From positions 18,724-82,723 of the forward strand of contig PKTA01000178.1 in NCBI GenBank assembly GCA_002869365.1: a DNA stretch of 64,000 bases, written 5' to 3'. Positions 9,859 to 18,856 of this stretch are shown here, piece by piece. The notes under the pieces were generated by a model that was given only the letters and a program-made list of their open reading frames with translations, did no database searches and was not told where the DNA came from. The DNA comes from Marinilabiliales bacterium. Its GTDB lineage: Bacteria > Bacteroidota > Bacteroidia > Bacteroidales > F082. The translations under genes were made by a program, and so were the position numbers. The first letter of the stretch is position 1. The number at the start of each line of letters is the position of its first letter.

Positions 9859-11400
9859 ATGATTGTAATAAGCGACAAGGAATTAGATTTACAGGACTAC
9901 TACCGCATACTTATAGAAGATGAAAATATTGATATTTCTGATGAAGTATTAAAAAAGGTCGATGATTGCTTCGATTTTCTTAGCGAATTTTCAAAAAACA
10001 AAGTTATTTACGGTGTTAATACAGGCTTAGGGCCTATGGCTCAATATCGTATAAATCAGGAAGATCAATTGAAGTTACAATATAATTTGATCAGAAGTCA
10101 TGCTGCAGGACAGGGTGAAGCTATTAAACCGATTTGTGTAAAAGCCGCCATGATATCCAGATTAAAAAGCCTTTCTTTGGGGTATTCGGGAGTTCATCGT
10201 GATGCCATAGTTTTGTTAAAAGAATTAATTAATAAAAATATTACCCCTTTTATCCCTGTTCATGGTGGAGTAGGAGCCAGTGGCGATTTGGTACAGTTAT
10301 CACATCTCGCACTTGTGTTAATTGGAGAAGGAAAAGTTCTTTATAATGGAGAATGGAAGCCCACCGCTGAAGTATATGAAAATGAGGACTTAAAGCCTCT
10401 TAAAGTTTATTTAAGAGAAGGTCTTGGTTTAATAAATGGCACTTCTGTAATGTCGGGTATAGGAATGGTAAATACTATTTATGCAAATAAACTCCTTAAT
10501 TGGTCGGTTGTTATTTCTGCCATGATAAATGAGATGGTAGAATCCTTTGATGATCATTTTTCTGATGAATTGAATTCAAAGAAAAAACATCAAGGGCAGC
10601 AGAAAGTTGCTATGGCTATGCGAAGTGCTATTACCGACTCAAAACTTATAAAAAAACGTGCCGATTCGCTTTTCAATGGAAAGATAGAAGAGAAGATATT
10701 TAAACAAAAAATTCAGGAGTATTATTCGTTAAGATGTGTGCCTCAGATTCTTGGACCCATTAGTGATACCATTGATAATGCTGAGAAAGTTCTGCAAAAT
10801 GAAATTAACTCAGTAAACGATAATCCGGTAACCGATGTGGAAACAAAACATGTATATCATGGAGGTAATTTCCATGGCGATTATGTTTCCTTTGAAATGG
10901 ATAAACTAAAGATAGCCATCACCAAACTATCTATGCTTGCAGAACGTCAACTTAACTTTCTCATGAATTCTAAATTGAATGAAATTCTGCCACCTTTTGT
11001 TAATTTAGGTACATTAGGATTAAATTTAGGTATGCAGGGAACGCAGTTTACAGCTACATCTACAACCGCTGAAAATCAAACCCTTTCAAATCCTGTTTAT
11101 GTACATAGCATATCAAATAATAATGATAATCAGGATGTTGTGAGTATGGGGACCAACTCTGCCCTAATGGCGAAAAAAGTAATCGATAATACTTTTGAAG
11201 TTATGTCCATTGAATTCCTTACAGTTTTACAAGCAATCGACTATTTAAAAGTGCAGGATAAAATGGCCTCATTAACAAGCAATATTTATCAAAATTTGAG
11301 AGAAATTGTTCCGGTTTTTATTGAGGACAGTCCAAAATATGAGGAGATAGATGCAATTAAAAATTATCTCAGAAATAATAACCCCAAAATTGTAAAGTAA
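9859..11400 (+). CDS. HAL/PAL/TAL-family aromatic amino acid ammonia-lyase
   Basis: YGVNTGLGPMA; MIO-forming Ala-Ser-Gly in GGVGASGDLVQLSHLALVLIGEG; LINGTSVMSG; NSVNDNPV. Confidence 0.92.
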   Translation: MIVISDKELDLQDYYRILIEDENIDISDEVLKKVDDCFDFLSEFSKNKVIYGVNTGLGPMAQYRINQEDQLKLQYNLIRSHAAGQGEAIKPICVKAAMISRLKSLSLGYSGVHRDAIVLLKELINKNITPFIPVHGGVGASGDLVQLSHLALVLIGEGKVLYNGEWKPTAEVYENEDLKPLKVYLREGLGLINGTSVMSGIGMVNTIYANKLLNWSVVISAMINEMVESFDDHFSDELNSKKKHQGQQKVAMAMRSAITDSKLIKKRADSLFNGKIEEKIFKQKIQEYYSLRCVPQILGPISDTIDNAEKVLQNEINSVNDNPVTDVETKHVYHGGNFHGDYVSFEMDKLKIAITKLSMLAERQLNFLMNSKLNEILPPFVNLGTLGLNLGMQGTQFTATSTTAENQTLSNPVYVHSISNNNDNQDVVSMGTNSALMAKKVIDNTFEVMSIEFLTVLQAIDYLKVQDKMASLTSNIYQNLREIVPVFIEDSPKYEEIDAIKNYLRNNNPKIVK

Positions 11401-11401
11401 T

Positions 11402-12130
11402 ATGGACTATGCATTAGTAACAGGAGGCTCGGGTGCCATTGGTAGTGCAATATCTGCGGAATTGGCAAGCAAGAATATAGCCGTATTGGTGCATTATAAT
11501 TCCAATAAGGCAAAGGCAGACGATATTGTGAGTAAACTAACTGCAGAAGGCAATATTGCAGAGTCTATAGGGTTTGACGTTGCAGATAACAAACAAGTTA
11601 AATCTGTTCTGGTTAAATGGAAAGAAAGTCATCCGGATGATAAAATCACAATTTTGGTAAATAATGCCGGAATTACTCAGGATAACCTGATGGTTTTTAT
11701 GAATGAACCCGAATGGAAAAAGGTAATTGATACGAATTTAAATGGCTTTTATAATGTAACCTCCTCGCTTTTACAGGAAATGGTTTTAAATAAATGGGGC
11801 CGGATAGTAAATATAGTTTCGCTTTCGGGACAGAAGGGATTGCCGGGGCAAACTAATTATTCAGCCAGTAAAGCAGGAATAGTTGCTGCTACCAAATCCT
11901 TAGCTCAGGAATTGGGAAAAAAGCGAATAACTGTAAATGCAGTCTCTCCGGGATATATAGTTAGTGAAATGACTGAAGCTTTGGATGAGAGTGTTCTGAA
12001 AAAAATGATTCCCCTCAACCGTTTTGGAAAACCTGAAGAGGTTGCTTCTATAGTTGGCTTTTTAGTGTCCGATGGAGCCGCTTATATTACAGGAGAGTTG
12101 ATAAGCGTAAATGGTGGGCTATATACTTAA
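11402..12130 (+). CDS. 3-oxoacyl-ACP reductase (FabG-like SDR)
   Basis: ALVTGGSGAIGSAIS, NNAGITQDN, YSASKAG, VSPGYIVSEMT, terminal ITGELISVNGGLYT. Confidence 0.9.
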   Translation: MDYALVTGGSGAIGSAISAELASKNIAVLVHYNSNKAKADDIVSKLTAEGNIAESIGFDVADNKQVKSVLVKWKESHPDDKITILVNNAGITQDNLMVFMNEPEWKKVIDTNLNGFYNVTSSLLQEMVLNKWGRIVNIVSLSGQKGLPGQTNYSASKAGIVAATKSLAQELGKKRITVNAVSPGYIVSEMTEALDESVLKKMIPLNRFGKPEEVASIVGFLVSDGAAYITGELISVNGGLYT

Positions 12131-12148
12131 TTTTATAATGTTTATTTT

Positions 12149-13363
12149 ATGAATAGGGTAGTAATTACAGGAATGGGAGTGTATTCCACTATAGGTGAGA
12201 ATATTGAGGAAGTTAAAAATTCGCTTTATAAAGGAAAATCAGGAATTGTTTACGACTCAGAAAGGGAGAAATACGGCTTTCGTTCCAAACTAACCGGAGC
12301 ATTAAACCGACCAGTTTTAAAAGGTATTTTATCAAGAAGAGAAAGAGTAGGCTTGCCGGAGCAGGGTGAGTATGCTTATATGGCTACCATGGAAGCTCTT
12401 AACAATGCTAAAATGAGCCAGGATTATTTGAATGACCATATTGTAGGAATATTATATGGTAATGATAGTTCTTCAACTGCTGTTATTGAGGCTGCTGAAC
12501 TAATGAAAGAAAAGCGAAATACTATGCTACTGGGCTCGGGTTCAATTTTCCAATCGATGAACTCCACGGTTTCCATGAACCTTTCAGTAATTTTAAAACT
12601 CAGAGGAATAAACTTTACTTTAAGTGGCGCCTGCGCCAGTGGTTCTCATGCTATTGGAATGGGATATTTACTAATAAAACAAGGATTACAGGACGCCATA
12701 ATATGTGGCGGAGCACAAGAAGTTAATGCACTATCTATGGGTAGTTTCGATGCTCTTAGTGCATTTTCAAACAGAAATGAAAATCCTGACAAAGCTTCTC
12801 GCCCTTTCGACAGGGATAGAGACGGATTAATACCTTCAGGAGGAGGTGCCACTGTTATTTTGGAAAGTTATGAGAGTGCAAAAAAAAGAGGAGCGCCTAT
12901 AATTGCAGAAGTACTTGGTTATGGCTTTTCATCTAATGGAGAGCATATCTCAGTTCCAAATGTTGAAGGGCCAGTAAGATCATTGGAAATGGCTTTGCAG
13001 CAGGCAGGGTTGAAAGCAAAGGATATAGACTATCTAAATGCTCATGCTACATCAACTCCCGTTGGAGATGCTAATGAAGCTAAAGCCATATATGAGGTGT
13101 TTGGGAATAAAGTACCGGTTAGTTCCACAAAATCGATGACCGGCCACGAAATGTGGATGGGTGGCGCCAGTGAAATAATTTATTCATTAATAATGGCTCA
13201 AAATAGTTTTGCTGCTCCAAACATTAATTTTGAAAATCCTGATGAGTTTTCCGCCAAACTTAATATTGTAGCGGAAACTAAGGAAATTAAGATAAATACT
13301 TTCTTGTCGAATTCCTTCGGGTTTGGAGGAACTAATTCGTCATTAATAGTGCATAAACTCTGA
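12149..13363 (+). CDS. Beta-ketoacyl-ACP synthase (FabB/FabF-like)
   Basis: Active-site Cys in SGACASGSHAIG; LNAHATSTPVGD; SSTKSMTGHEMWMGGASE; NSFGFGGTNSSLI. Confidence 0.92.
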   Translation: MNRVVITGMGVYSTIGENIEEVKNSLYKGKSGIVYDSEREKYGFRSKLTGALNRPVLKGILSRRERVGLPEQGEYAYMATMEALNNAKMSQDYLNDHIVGILYGNDSSSTAVIEAAELMKEKRNTMLLGSGSIFQSMNSTVSMNLSVILKLRGINFTLSGACASGSHAIGMGYLLIKQGLQDAIICGGAQEVNALSMGSFDALSAFSNRNENPDKASRPFDRDRDGLIPSGGGATVILESYESAKKRGAPIIAEVLGYGFSSNGEHISVPNVEGPVRSLEMALQQAGLKAKDIDYLNAHATSTPVGDANEAKAIYEVFGNKVPVSSTKSMTGHEMWMGGASEIIYSLIMAQNSFAAPNINFENPDEFSAKLNIVAETKEIKINTFLSNSFGFGGTNSSLIVHKL

Positions 13364-13420
13364 TAATAAGCACTTTAAATTTTGGCGTAATTTTTTTTTC
13401 ATTTTTTTTTATTCAAAGTA

Positions 13421-13449
13421 TTGACAGTTAAAAAAAATGTTTATTTTTG
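13421..13449 (+). promoter_or_regulatory. Bacteroidetes-type promoter for tRNA-Glu (TTG-N18-TATTTTTG)
   Basis: TTGACAG at 13421 and TATTTTTG at 13442-13449, 15 nt before the mature tRNA 5' end. Confidence 0.65.
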
Positions 13450-13464
13450 CGCCTCCAAACAAAG

Positions 13465-13538
13465 GCACCGTTCGTCTAGCCAGGTCAGGACGCCAGGTTT
13501 TCATCCTGGTAACACGGGTTCAAATCCCGTACGGTGTA
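13465..13538 (+). tRNA. tRNA-Glu (anticodon TTC)
   Basis: Acceptor gcaccgt/acggtgt, anticodon stem-loop CCAGG-TTTTCAT-CCTGG (anticodon TTC), T arm acggg-ttcaaat-cccgt; CCA not encoded. Confidence 0.93.
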
Positions 13539-13543
13539 CTACT

Positions 13544-13578
13544 AAACTCCTCAGTCGCAAGACTGAGGAGTTTTTTTT
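13544..13578 (+). terminator. Rho-independent terminator of tRNA-Glu
   Basis: AAACTCCTCAGTC-GCAA-GACTGAGGAGTTT: perfect 13-bp stem with GNRA loop, followed by T8. Confidence 0.9.
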
Positions 13579-13630
13579 ATGTCTGAGAAACTAAAACTTG
13601 TTTTTGTGTTTCTCAGACATAAAAAAAACT
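13569..13630. repeat. 23-bp perfect inverted repeat (bidirectional terminator-like hairpin)
   Basis: Arms 13569-13591 (AGTTTTTTTTATGTCTGAGAAAC) and 13608-13630 are exact reverse complements with a 16-nt loop. Confidence 0.9.
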
Positions 13631-13645
13631 GAAATCTCCTGTAAG

Positions 13646-13697
13646 GAGATTAGTTTTGTTGATACACCCCCAAGCGAGGATTCACGAAGTAAATCCC
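13646..13697. repeat. 52-bp direct repeat, copy 1
   Basis: gagattagttttgttgatacacccccaagcgaggattcacgaagtaaatccc; one mismatch to copy 2. Confidence 0.9.
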
Positions 13698-13751
13698 ACT
13701 CTCTTACCTAAATATTGTTATTGCCTTTAATAATGAAACAAATCGATACTA

Positions 13752-13803
13752 GAGATTAGTTTTGTTGATACACCCCCAAGCGAGGATTCTCGAAGTAAAT
13801 CCC
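13752..13803. repeat. 52-bp direct repeat, copy 2
   Basis: gagattagttttgttgatacacccccaagcgaggattctcgaagtaaatccc; offset 106 bp from copy 1. Confidence 0.9.
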
Positions 13804-13976
13804 GAAAGTTGTAATACAAAAGCTTTAAACTCATTTACCATCTCCCTAGAGTTCTCAATTTTCCTTGCATTAAAACCAATAGTGTCAGTATGCTTAATCT
13901 TACTTATAATTATGCTGAGTTAAAAAATATTCATAGATTTACTTAATAAAATAAAAACAAAACTAAATATCCAAAC

Positions 13977-15404
13977 ATGCTTCATTTAAAATACAATCAT
14001 TCAGAATCAAAGAAAAATAGTAAACACTCTAAAATTCTTGTTAAAGAAGAAGGAAAAGAAATTCCTAAGTATAAAATTCCAAAGGATTCAATGCCGGCAA
14101 GTTCAGCCTACCAAATTGTTCATGATGAATGTATGCTTGATGGTAATGCTCGCCTCAATCTTGCAACCTTTGTTACCACTAGCATGGAACCAGAGGCCCA
14201 GAAACTTATGACTGAAACCATGGATAAAAACATGATCGATAAGTCGGAATACTCTCAGACTGCAGAGATCGAAAAACGCTGTGTAAATATTATTGCCGAC
14301 TTATGGAATTCGCATTCTGATCATGATTCTATTGGATGCTCTACAGTGGGCTCTTCTGAAGCATGTATGCTTGGCGGTATGGCATTAAAATGGAAGTGGA
14401 GAGAAAGGGAAAATCTGCCCACAAATACTGCTAGAATTCCAAATCTTGTTTTGAGTTCCGGTTTGCAGGTAGTTTGGGAGAAATTTTGTAAATATTGGGA
14501 TGTGGAGATGAGAGAAGTTCCCATGGAAGAAGGAAATTACAAACTTGATGTTGATAAAGCCATAGAACTTTGTGACGAAAATACCATTGGTATAGTGCCT
14601 ATTATGGGTATAACATATACCGGACAATATGACGATGTAAAATTACTGAACGATGAACTGGATAAGTTTAATAAAAAAACCGGATATAATATTCCCATAC
14701 ATGTTGATGCTGCCTCGGGAGGCTTTATTGCTCCTTTTGTACAGCCTGATTTGAAGTGGGATTTCCGCCTGAAATGGGTTCACTCCATAAGTGCATCAGG
14801 ACATAAATACGGATTAGTATACCCGGGGGTAGGATGGGTAGTCTGGAAAAAAGAAGAATACCTTCCTGAAGACCTTGTTTTTTATGTTGACTATTTAGGT
14901 GGCAAAATGCCAACAATGGCCATTAATTTCTCTCGTCCCGGAAATCAGGTTTTGGCTCAATACTACCAATTCCTGCGATTAGGATATGAAGGTTATGCCA
15001 GGGTACAAAAACATTCGCAAGATGTTGCTATGTATTTATCATCCAAAATATCCGAAATAGAAGAATTTAAATTGGTTACCGACGGTAGTGATATACCGGT
15101 TTTTTGCTGGACTTTGAAAGAAAAGCAGGATAACTGGACATTATATGATCTTGGCGATCGTTTGTTAATGAATGGATGGCAGGTACCTGCGTATGCCATG
15201 CCACAAAATGTTACAGATATGGTTGTACAGCGGATAGTTGTGAAAAGTGAAATGAGTTTTGATATGGCCGATATGCTTTTAAACAATATATTAGAACACC
15301 TCAATTATCTAAGGGCACTCACAGAACCAACTCCATCTACAATAGAAGCACAAAAACCAAAGGATGCAAATAACAAAATACAAGAGGAGAGATTTCATCA
15401 TTAG
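13977..15404 (+). CDS. gadB: Glutamate decarboxylase (PLP-dependent)
   Basis: HVDAASGGFIAPF; PLP-lysine motif SISASGHKYGLVYPGVGWVVWK; SRPGNQVLAQYYQFLRLGYEGY. Confidence 0.92.
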   Translation: MLHLKYNHSESKKNSKHSKILVKEEGKEIPKYKIPKDSMPASSAYQIVHDECMLDGNARLNLATFVTTSMEPEAQKLMTETMDKNMIDKSEYSQTAEIEKRCVNIIADLWNSHSDHDSIGCSTVGSSEACMLGGMALKWKWRERENLPTNTARIPNLVLSSGLQVVWEKFCKYWDVEMREVPMEEGNYKLDVDKAIELCDENTIGIVPIMGITYTGQYDDVKLLNDELDKFNKKTGYNIPIHVDAASGGFIAPFVQPDLKWDFRLKWVHSISASGHKYGLVYPGVGWVVWKKEEYLPEDLVFYVDYLGGKMPTMAINFSRPGNQVLAQYYQFLRLGYEGYARVQKHSQDVAMYLSSKISEIEEFKLVTDGSDIPVFCWTLKEKQDNWTLYDLGDRLLMNGWQVPAYAMPQNVTDMVVQRIVVKSEMSFDMADMLLNNILEHLNYLRALTEPTPSTIEAQKPKDANNKIQEERFHH

Positions 15405-15415
15405 AAATTATAGAT

Positions 15416-15838
15416 ATGTTTGACGAATTAAGTAAGTATAAAAATACTGACCACTTCTTTATTTCTGCAAACAATTCATTAGAAGATGTTTGCAATGCCC
15501 CAAAAGATAGAGGCGGAGTTTTTCTGGTTTATGAACTTAAAAAGGGAGGAATTCAACTAGTTTATATTGGCTCTGCATGTAAAGTTAATAGAAATGGAAG
15601 ATTAGGTAAAACAAGCCTTTATGATACCATCTTAAACGGGCATCAATTTGGAGAATTGCCAAGAAAGAAAACGTGGTTAAATAAAATAAAAGTGGAAAAT
15701 ATTGATGCTCCTGATGTATACTGGTATGTTAATTTTAATAGTGAAACAGCAGACATACCTTCTTACGTTGCGGCTACCATAATACAGCGATTTTTTGACT
15801 TTAATGGTTGCTTCCCAAGGTGGAATACTGAAATGTAG
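15416..15838 (+). CDS. GIY-YIG-nuclease-like protein
   Basis: GGVFLVYELKKGGIQLVYIGSACKVNRNGRLG resembles the GIY..YIG core with the spaced second motif; starts 12 bp after gadB. Confidence 0.55.
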   Translation: MFDELSKYKNTDHFFISANNSLEDVCNAPKDRGGVFLVYELKKGGIQLVYIGSACKVNRNGRLGKTSLYDTILNGHQFGELPRKKTWLNKIKVENIDAPDVYWYVNFNSETADIPSYVAATIIQRFFDFNGCFPRWNTEM

Positions 15839-15924
15839 TTTATTTACTTTTAGATTATTTTTCATACTTTTATGATTTGTAATCAATTACAAATAAATAT
15901 TTATTAATAATAACAATTAAAATT

Positions 15925-16173
15925 ATGGGACCCCTGGAAATCACCTTAATTACCTTTCTAATTATTTATGTTATTGCAATACCATTTCTTAAAAAATATC
16001 TGATTTATCAGTATATTTCGTTGGTGATTAGCGCATTTCTTATAGGATATTTATTTGACAACATCGTTACTGTTGAAGGAATAGATAGAAATGGCTTAAT
16101 ATTAATAATTTTACTCATTGGCGGTTTGATATTTAATTCAGTAAGGTTCTTTAGAAGAAATCTTGTGAAATAG
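15925..16173 (+). CDS. Small integral membrane protein, unknown
   Basis: 82 aa, two or more hydrophobic segments, good spacing to neighbouring genes. Confidence 0.55.
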   Translation: MGPLEITLITFLIIYVIAIPFLKKYLIYQYISLVISAFLIGYLFDNIVTVEGIDRNGLILIILLIGGLIFNSVRFFRRNLVK

Positions 16174-16184
16174 TTTTTGCTTAA

Positions 16185-16215
16185 TAGTCATTAGTCATTG
16201 GTTATTAGTCATTGG
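16185..16215. repeat. Short tandem-like repeat (TAGTCATT / ATTAGTCATTGG units)
   Basis: tagtcattagtcattggttattagtcattgg. Confidence 0.6.
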
Positions 16216-16300
16216 CAATATTTTAAATAAATTAACATTGTTAGAAGCAACAAAAGCGGCCTGGTTTAAGTCATTATAGAAACAATTAAATAACATTACT

Positions 16301-17749
16301 ATGAAATCCAAATTATTGATAATCCCATTTTTACTTTTAATCTTTGTAATCAGTTGTACTAAAAAGAATGATGGACTATATGTAAATCCAGAATCTTTAC
16401 CAGAGTCATATAATGAAAACTATAAAGACTATGAAGAAAATCCTTTTATAAAAGTTACTGATCAATCTGTTTCTACATTTTCTGTTGATGCGGATGGTGG
16501 TTCATATGCTAATATGAGAAGATTTTTATATCTGGGACAAACACCACCAAAAGCTTCAGTAAGAATAGAGGAGTATCTCAATTATTTTACTTTCGATTAT
16601 TCGGAATCTGAAGATGGAGAAAATGTTTCATTAAATTCTGACTTATCTAGTTGCCCATGGAATGCTGAACACTACCTTATGAGGATTGGAATGAAAGGAA
16701 AAACTATACCTGAAAACGAACTGCCACATTCAAATTATGTTTTTTTAATTGATGTTTCCGGTTCAATGAATTCACCGGATAAACTAGGAATTCTAAAAAC
16801 TGGATTCAAAACCATGGTTGACAACCTAAAAGATCAGGATAGAATTGCCATAGTAACATATGCCGGCGAAGCAGGCTTGTTACTTCCTTCCACATTTGGA
16901 GATGAGAAAGATAAAATTAAGGAAGCAATAGAAAAACTTGGTGCAGGAGGTTCAACAGCCGGTGCTGATGGAATAATTACAGCCTATCAAATAGCAGAAG
17001 AAAATTATATACCTAATGGCAACAATAGAATTATTTTAGGCTCCGATGGAGACTTTAATGTTGGACCTTCTTCAGTTGAAGATTTAGTATCATTGATAGA
17101 GCAAAAAAGAGAGTCAGGAATATATCTAACTGTTTTAGGAGTTGGAGGTGGAAATTTAAATGACTATATGATGGAGCAAATTGCAAATAAAGGCAATGGT
17201 AATTACGAATACATTGATAATGCAGAACAAATCCAGAAGGTTTTCACAAATGAATTAGGAAAATTCTATACAATTGCTAAAGACTCTAAAATTCAAATAA
17301 CATTTAACACCAATATGGTCTATTCTTACCGATTGATAGGTTATGAGAATAGAAGTTTAAATAATGAGGATTTTGAAAATGATTCTACAGATGCCGGGGA
17401 AATTGGTTCATCACAAACAATAACAGCCCTTTACGAATTGGTTTTAACTGATGGATTGAATAACGAAAAATATGCTCAATTTTATTTCAGATATAAAAAA
17501 CCAAACGAAAGTGAAAGCAGATTAATGTCGCATGAAATTAATACATTACCAAAAGACATTTCTAATTCTTCCGAAAATATGAAGTTTTCTGCCGCCATTG
17601 TTAGTTTTGGGTTAATTATGAAACAATCGGAATATAAGGGGTCTGCATCAAAACAGATGGTTCTTGACCTAGCTACAAATTCCATATCGTTTGACCCGTT
17701 TGGATATAAACAGGAATTTATTGATTTGGTAAGTAATTGGGCAGAGTAA
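16301..17749 (+). CDS. VWA-domain lipoprotein (YfbK-like)
   Basis: Lipobox FVISC; MIDAS DVSGSMNSPDKL; N-terminal STFSVDADGGSYANMRRFL and SVRIEEYLNYFTFDY typical of YfbK-like proteins. Confidence 0.88.
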   Translation: MKSKLLIIPFLLLIFVISCTKKNDGLYVNPESLPESYNENYKDYEENPFIKVTDQSVSTFSVDADGGSYANMRRFLYLGQTPPKASVRIEEYLNYFTFDYSESEDGENVSLNSDLSSCPWNAEHYLMRIGMKGKTIPENELPHSNYVFLIDVSGSMNSPDKLGILKTGFKTMVDNLKDQDRIAIVTYAGEAGLLLPSTFGDEKDKIKEAIEKLGAGGSTAGADGIITAYQIAEENYIPNGNNRIILGSDGDFNVGPSSVEDLVSLIEQKRESGIYLTVLGVGGGNLNDYMMEQIANKGNGNYEYIDNAEQIQKVFTNELGKFYTIAKDSKIQITFNTNMVYSYRLIGYENRSLNNEDFENDSTDAGEIGSSQTITALYELVLTDGLNNEKYAQFYFRYKKPNESESRLMSHEINTLPKDISNSSENMKFSAAIVSFGLIMKQSEYKGSASKQMVLDLATNSISFDPFGYKQEFIDLVSNWAE

Positions 17750-17972
17750 ATTTGCCTACTCCAGAATGTAAAATATTTAGCGGAAAAATGCTTTAGAGTA
17801 AATCGTTAATAGTGGTCATTGGTCACCATGCCTACACTTCGTTTCGGCAGGCAAGTTGGTATTAGTGAATTGTGATTGGAAGTATAGAACAAAAGGCATG
17901 TCAAGTAGGTTACCCACTTTTAGTTCTTAGTTTTTCATTTTTAACTCTTAACTCATAACTTTAGGCACTCAA

Positions 17973-18008
17973 GCCCACTCGATGAACTCAGCGCACTCGA
18001 TGAACTCA
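17973..18008. repeat. 2 x 18-bp tandem repeat
   Basis: gcccactcgatgaactca / gcgcactcgatgaactca (one mismatch). Confidence 0.75.
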
Positions 18009-18024
18009 ATGTACTTTTAACTTT

Positions 18025-18798
18025 CTACAATAATACCTCCAAACCATCATATGCCAGTTCTACAAATTCCGGCAACTCTTTACTAACCTCACCATGTAAT
18101 CCCATAAGGTGACTGAGGTGAGTTATATAGCCTTTTTCAGGACGAATAAATTCCAGCATTTTTATGGCTTCACTAAGACTGTAGTGGGAAGGGTGAGGTT
18201 CGTGGCGTACTGCGCTTAAAACTACAGTCTTACAGTCGCTTATTTGTGTAAGTGTAGAAGGTGGAATATAATGTGTATCAGTTATATAAGCAAAATCACC
18301 TATTCTAAAACCACGGACTTCCATACGCTGGTGCAGGGCTTTTAAGGGTGTAATTATAGTGTTGTTTATTTTAAAAGGTTCTTCATCTATTTCTATTAAA
18401 TTAAACCGGGGAACTCCGGGATATAAATTTTCGCCAAAGGCATAGGAAAATTCCTTCATTATTACCTTTTGGTCTTCTTTTGATGCATATATATTCATAT
18501 CTTTCTTGCGGAGCCAGTTAAAAGCCCTCACATCATCCAAACCGGCAATATGATCCTTATGACTGTGGGTAATAACTATACCATCAATGTCTTTTACATT
18601 TTGCCTTAACATCTGATATCTGAAGTCAGGACCTGCATCAATAGTAAAACATGCATCATCGGTTTCCACCATTATCGACGATCGTAACCTTTTGTTCTTT
18701 TTATCCGTACTGCGGCACACCTCGCAATCGCAGCCTATAACAGGTACTCCCTGCGATGTGCCGGTTCCTAAAAATGTAATTTTAATTTTATTGTTCAC
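18025..18798 (-). CDS. MBL-fold metallohydrolase (PhnP-like)
   Basis: FLGTGTSQGVPVIGCDCEVC; ITHSHKDHIAGLDDVR (HxHxDH); TITHLSHLMG-type C-terminus. Confidence 0.88.
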   Translation of the reverse strand: MNNKIKITFLGTGTSQGVPVIGCDCEVCRSTDKKNKRLRSSIMVETDDACFTIDAGPDFRYQMLRQNVKDIDGIVITHSHKDHIAGLDDVRAFNWLRKKDMNIYASKEDQKVIMKEFSYAFGENLYPGVPRFNLIEIDEEPFKINNTIITPLKALHQRMEVRGFRIGDFAYITDTHYIPPSTLTQISDCKTVVLSAVRHEPHPSHYSLSEAIKMLEFIRPEKGYITHLSHLMGLHGEVSKELPEFVELAYDGLEVLL

Positions 18799-18856
18799 TA
18801 ATACAAAGTTAAAGTTTTCTTTCTAATTTTAAGGCCTCAACCAAAGTAAGTGAAAA

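Noticed and set aside
13646-13803. CRISPR array
   Set aside because: Only two repeat copies of 52 bp with one 54-bp spacer, no cas genes, and no further units.
14321-15304. Antisense ORFs opposite gadB
   Set aside because: The + strand encodes a clear PLP decarboxylase; antisense ORFs have no recognisable family.
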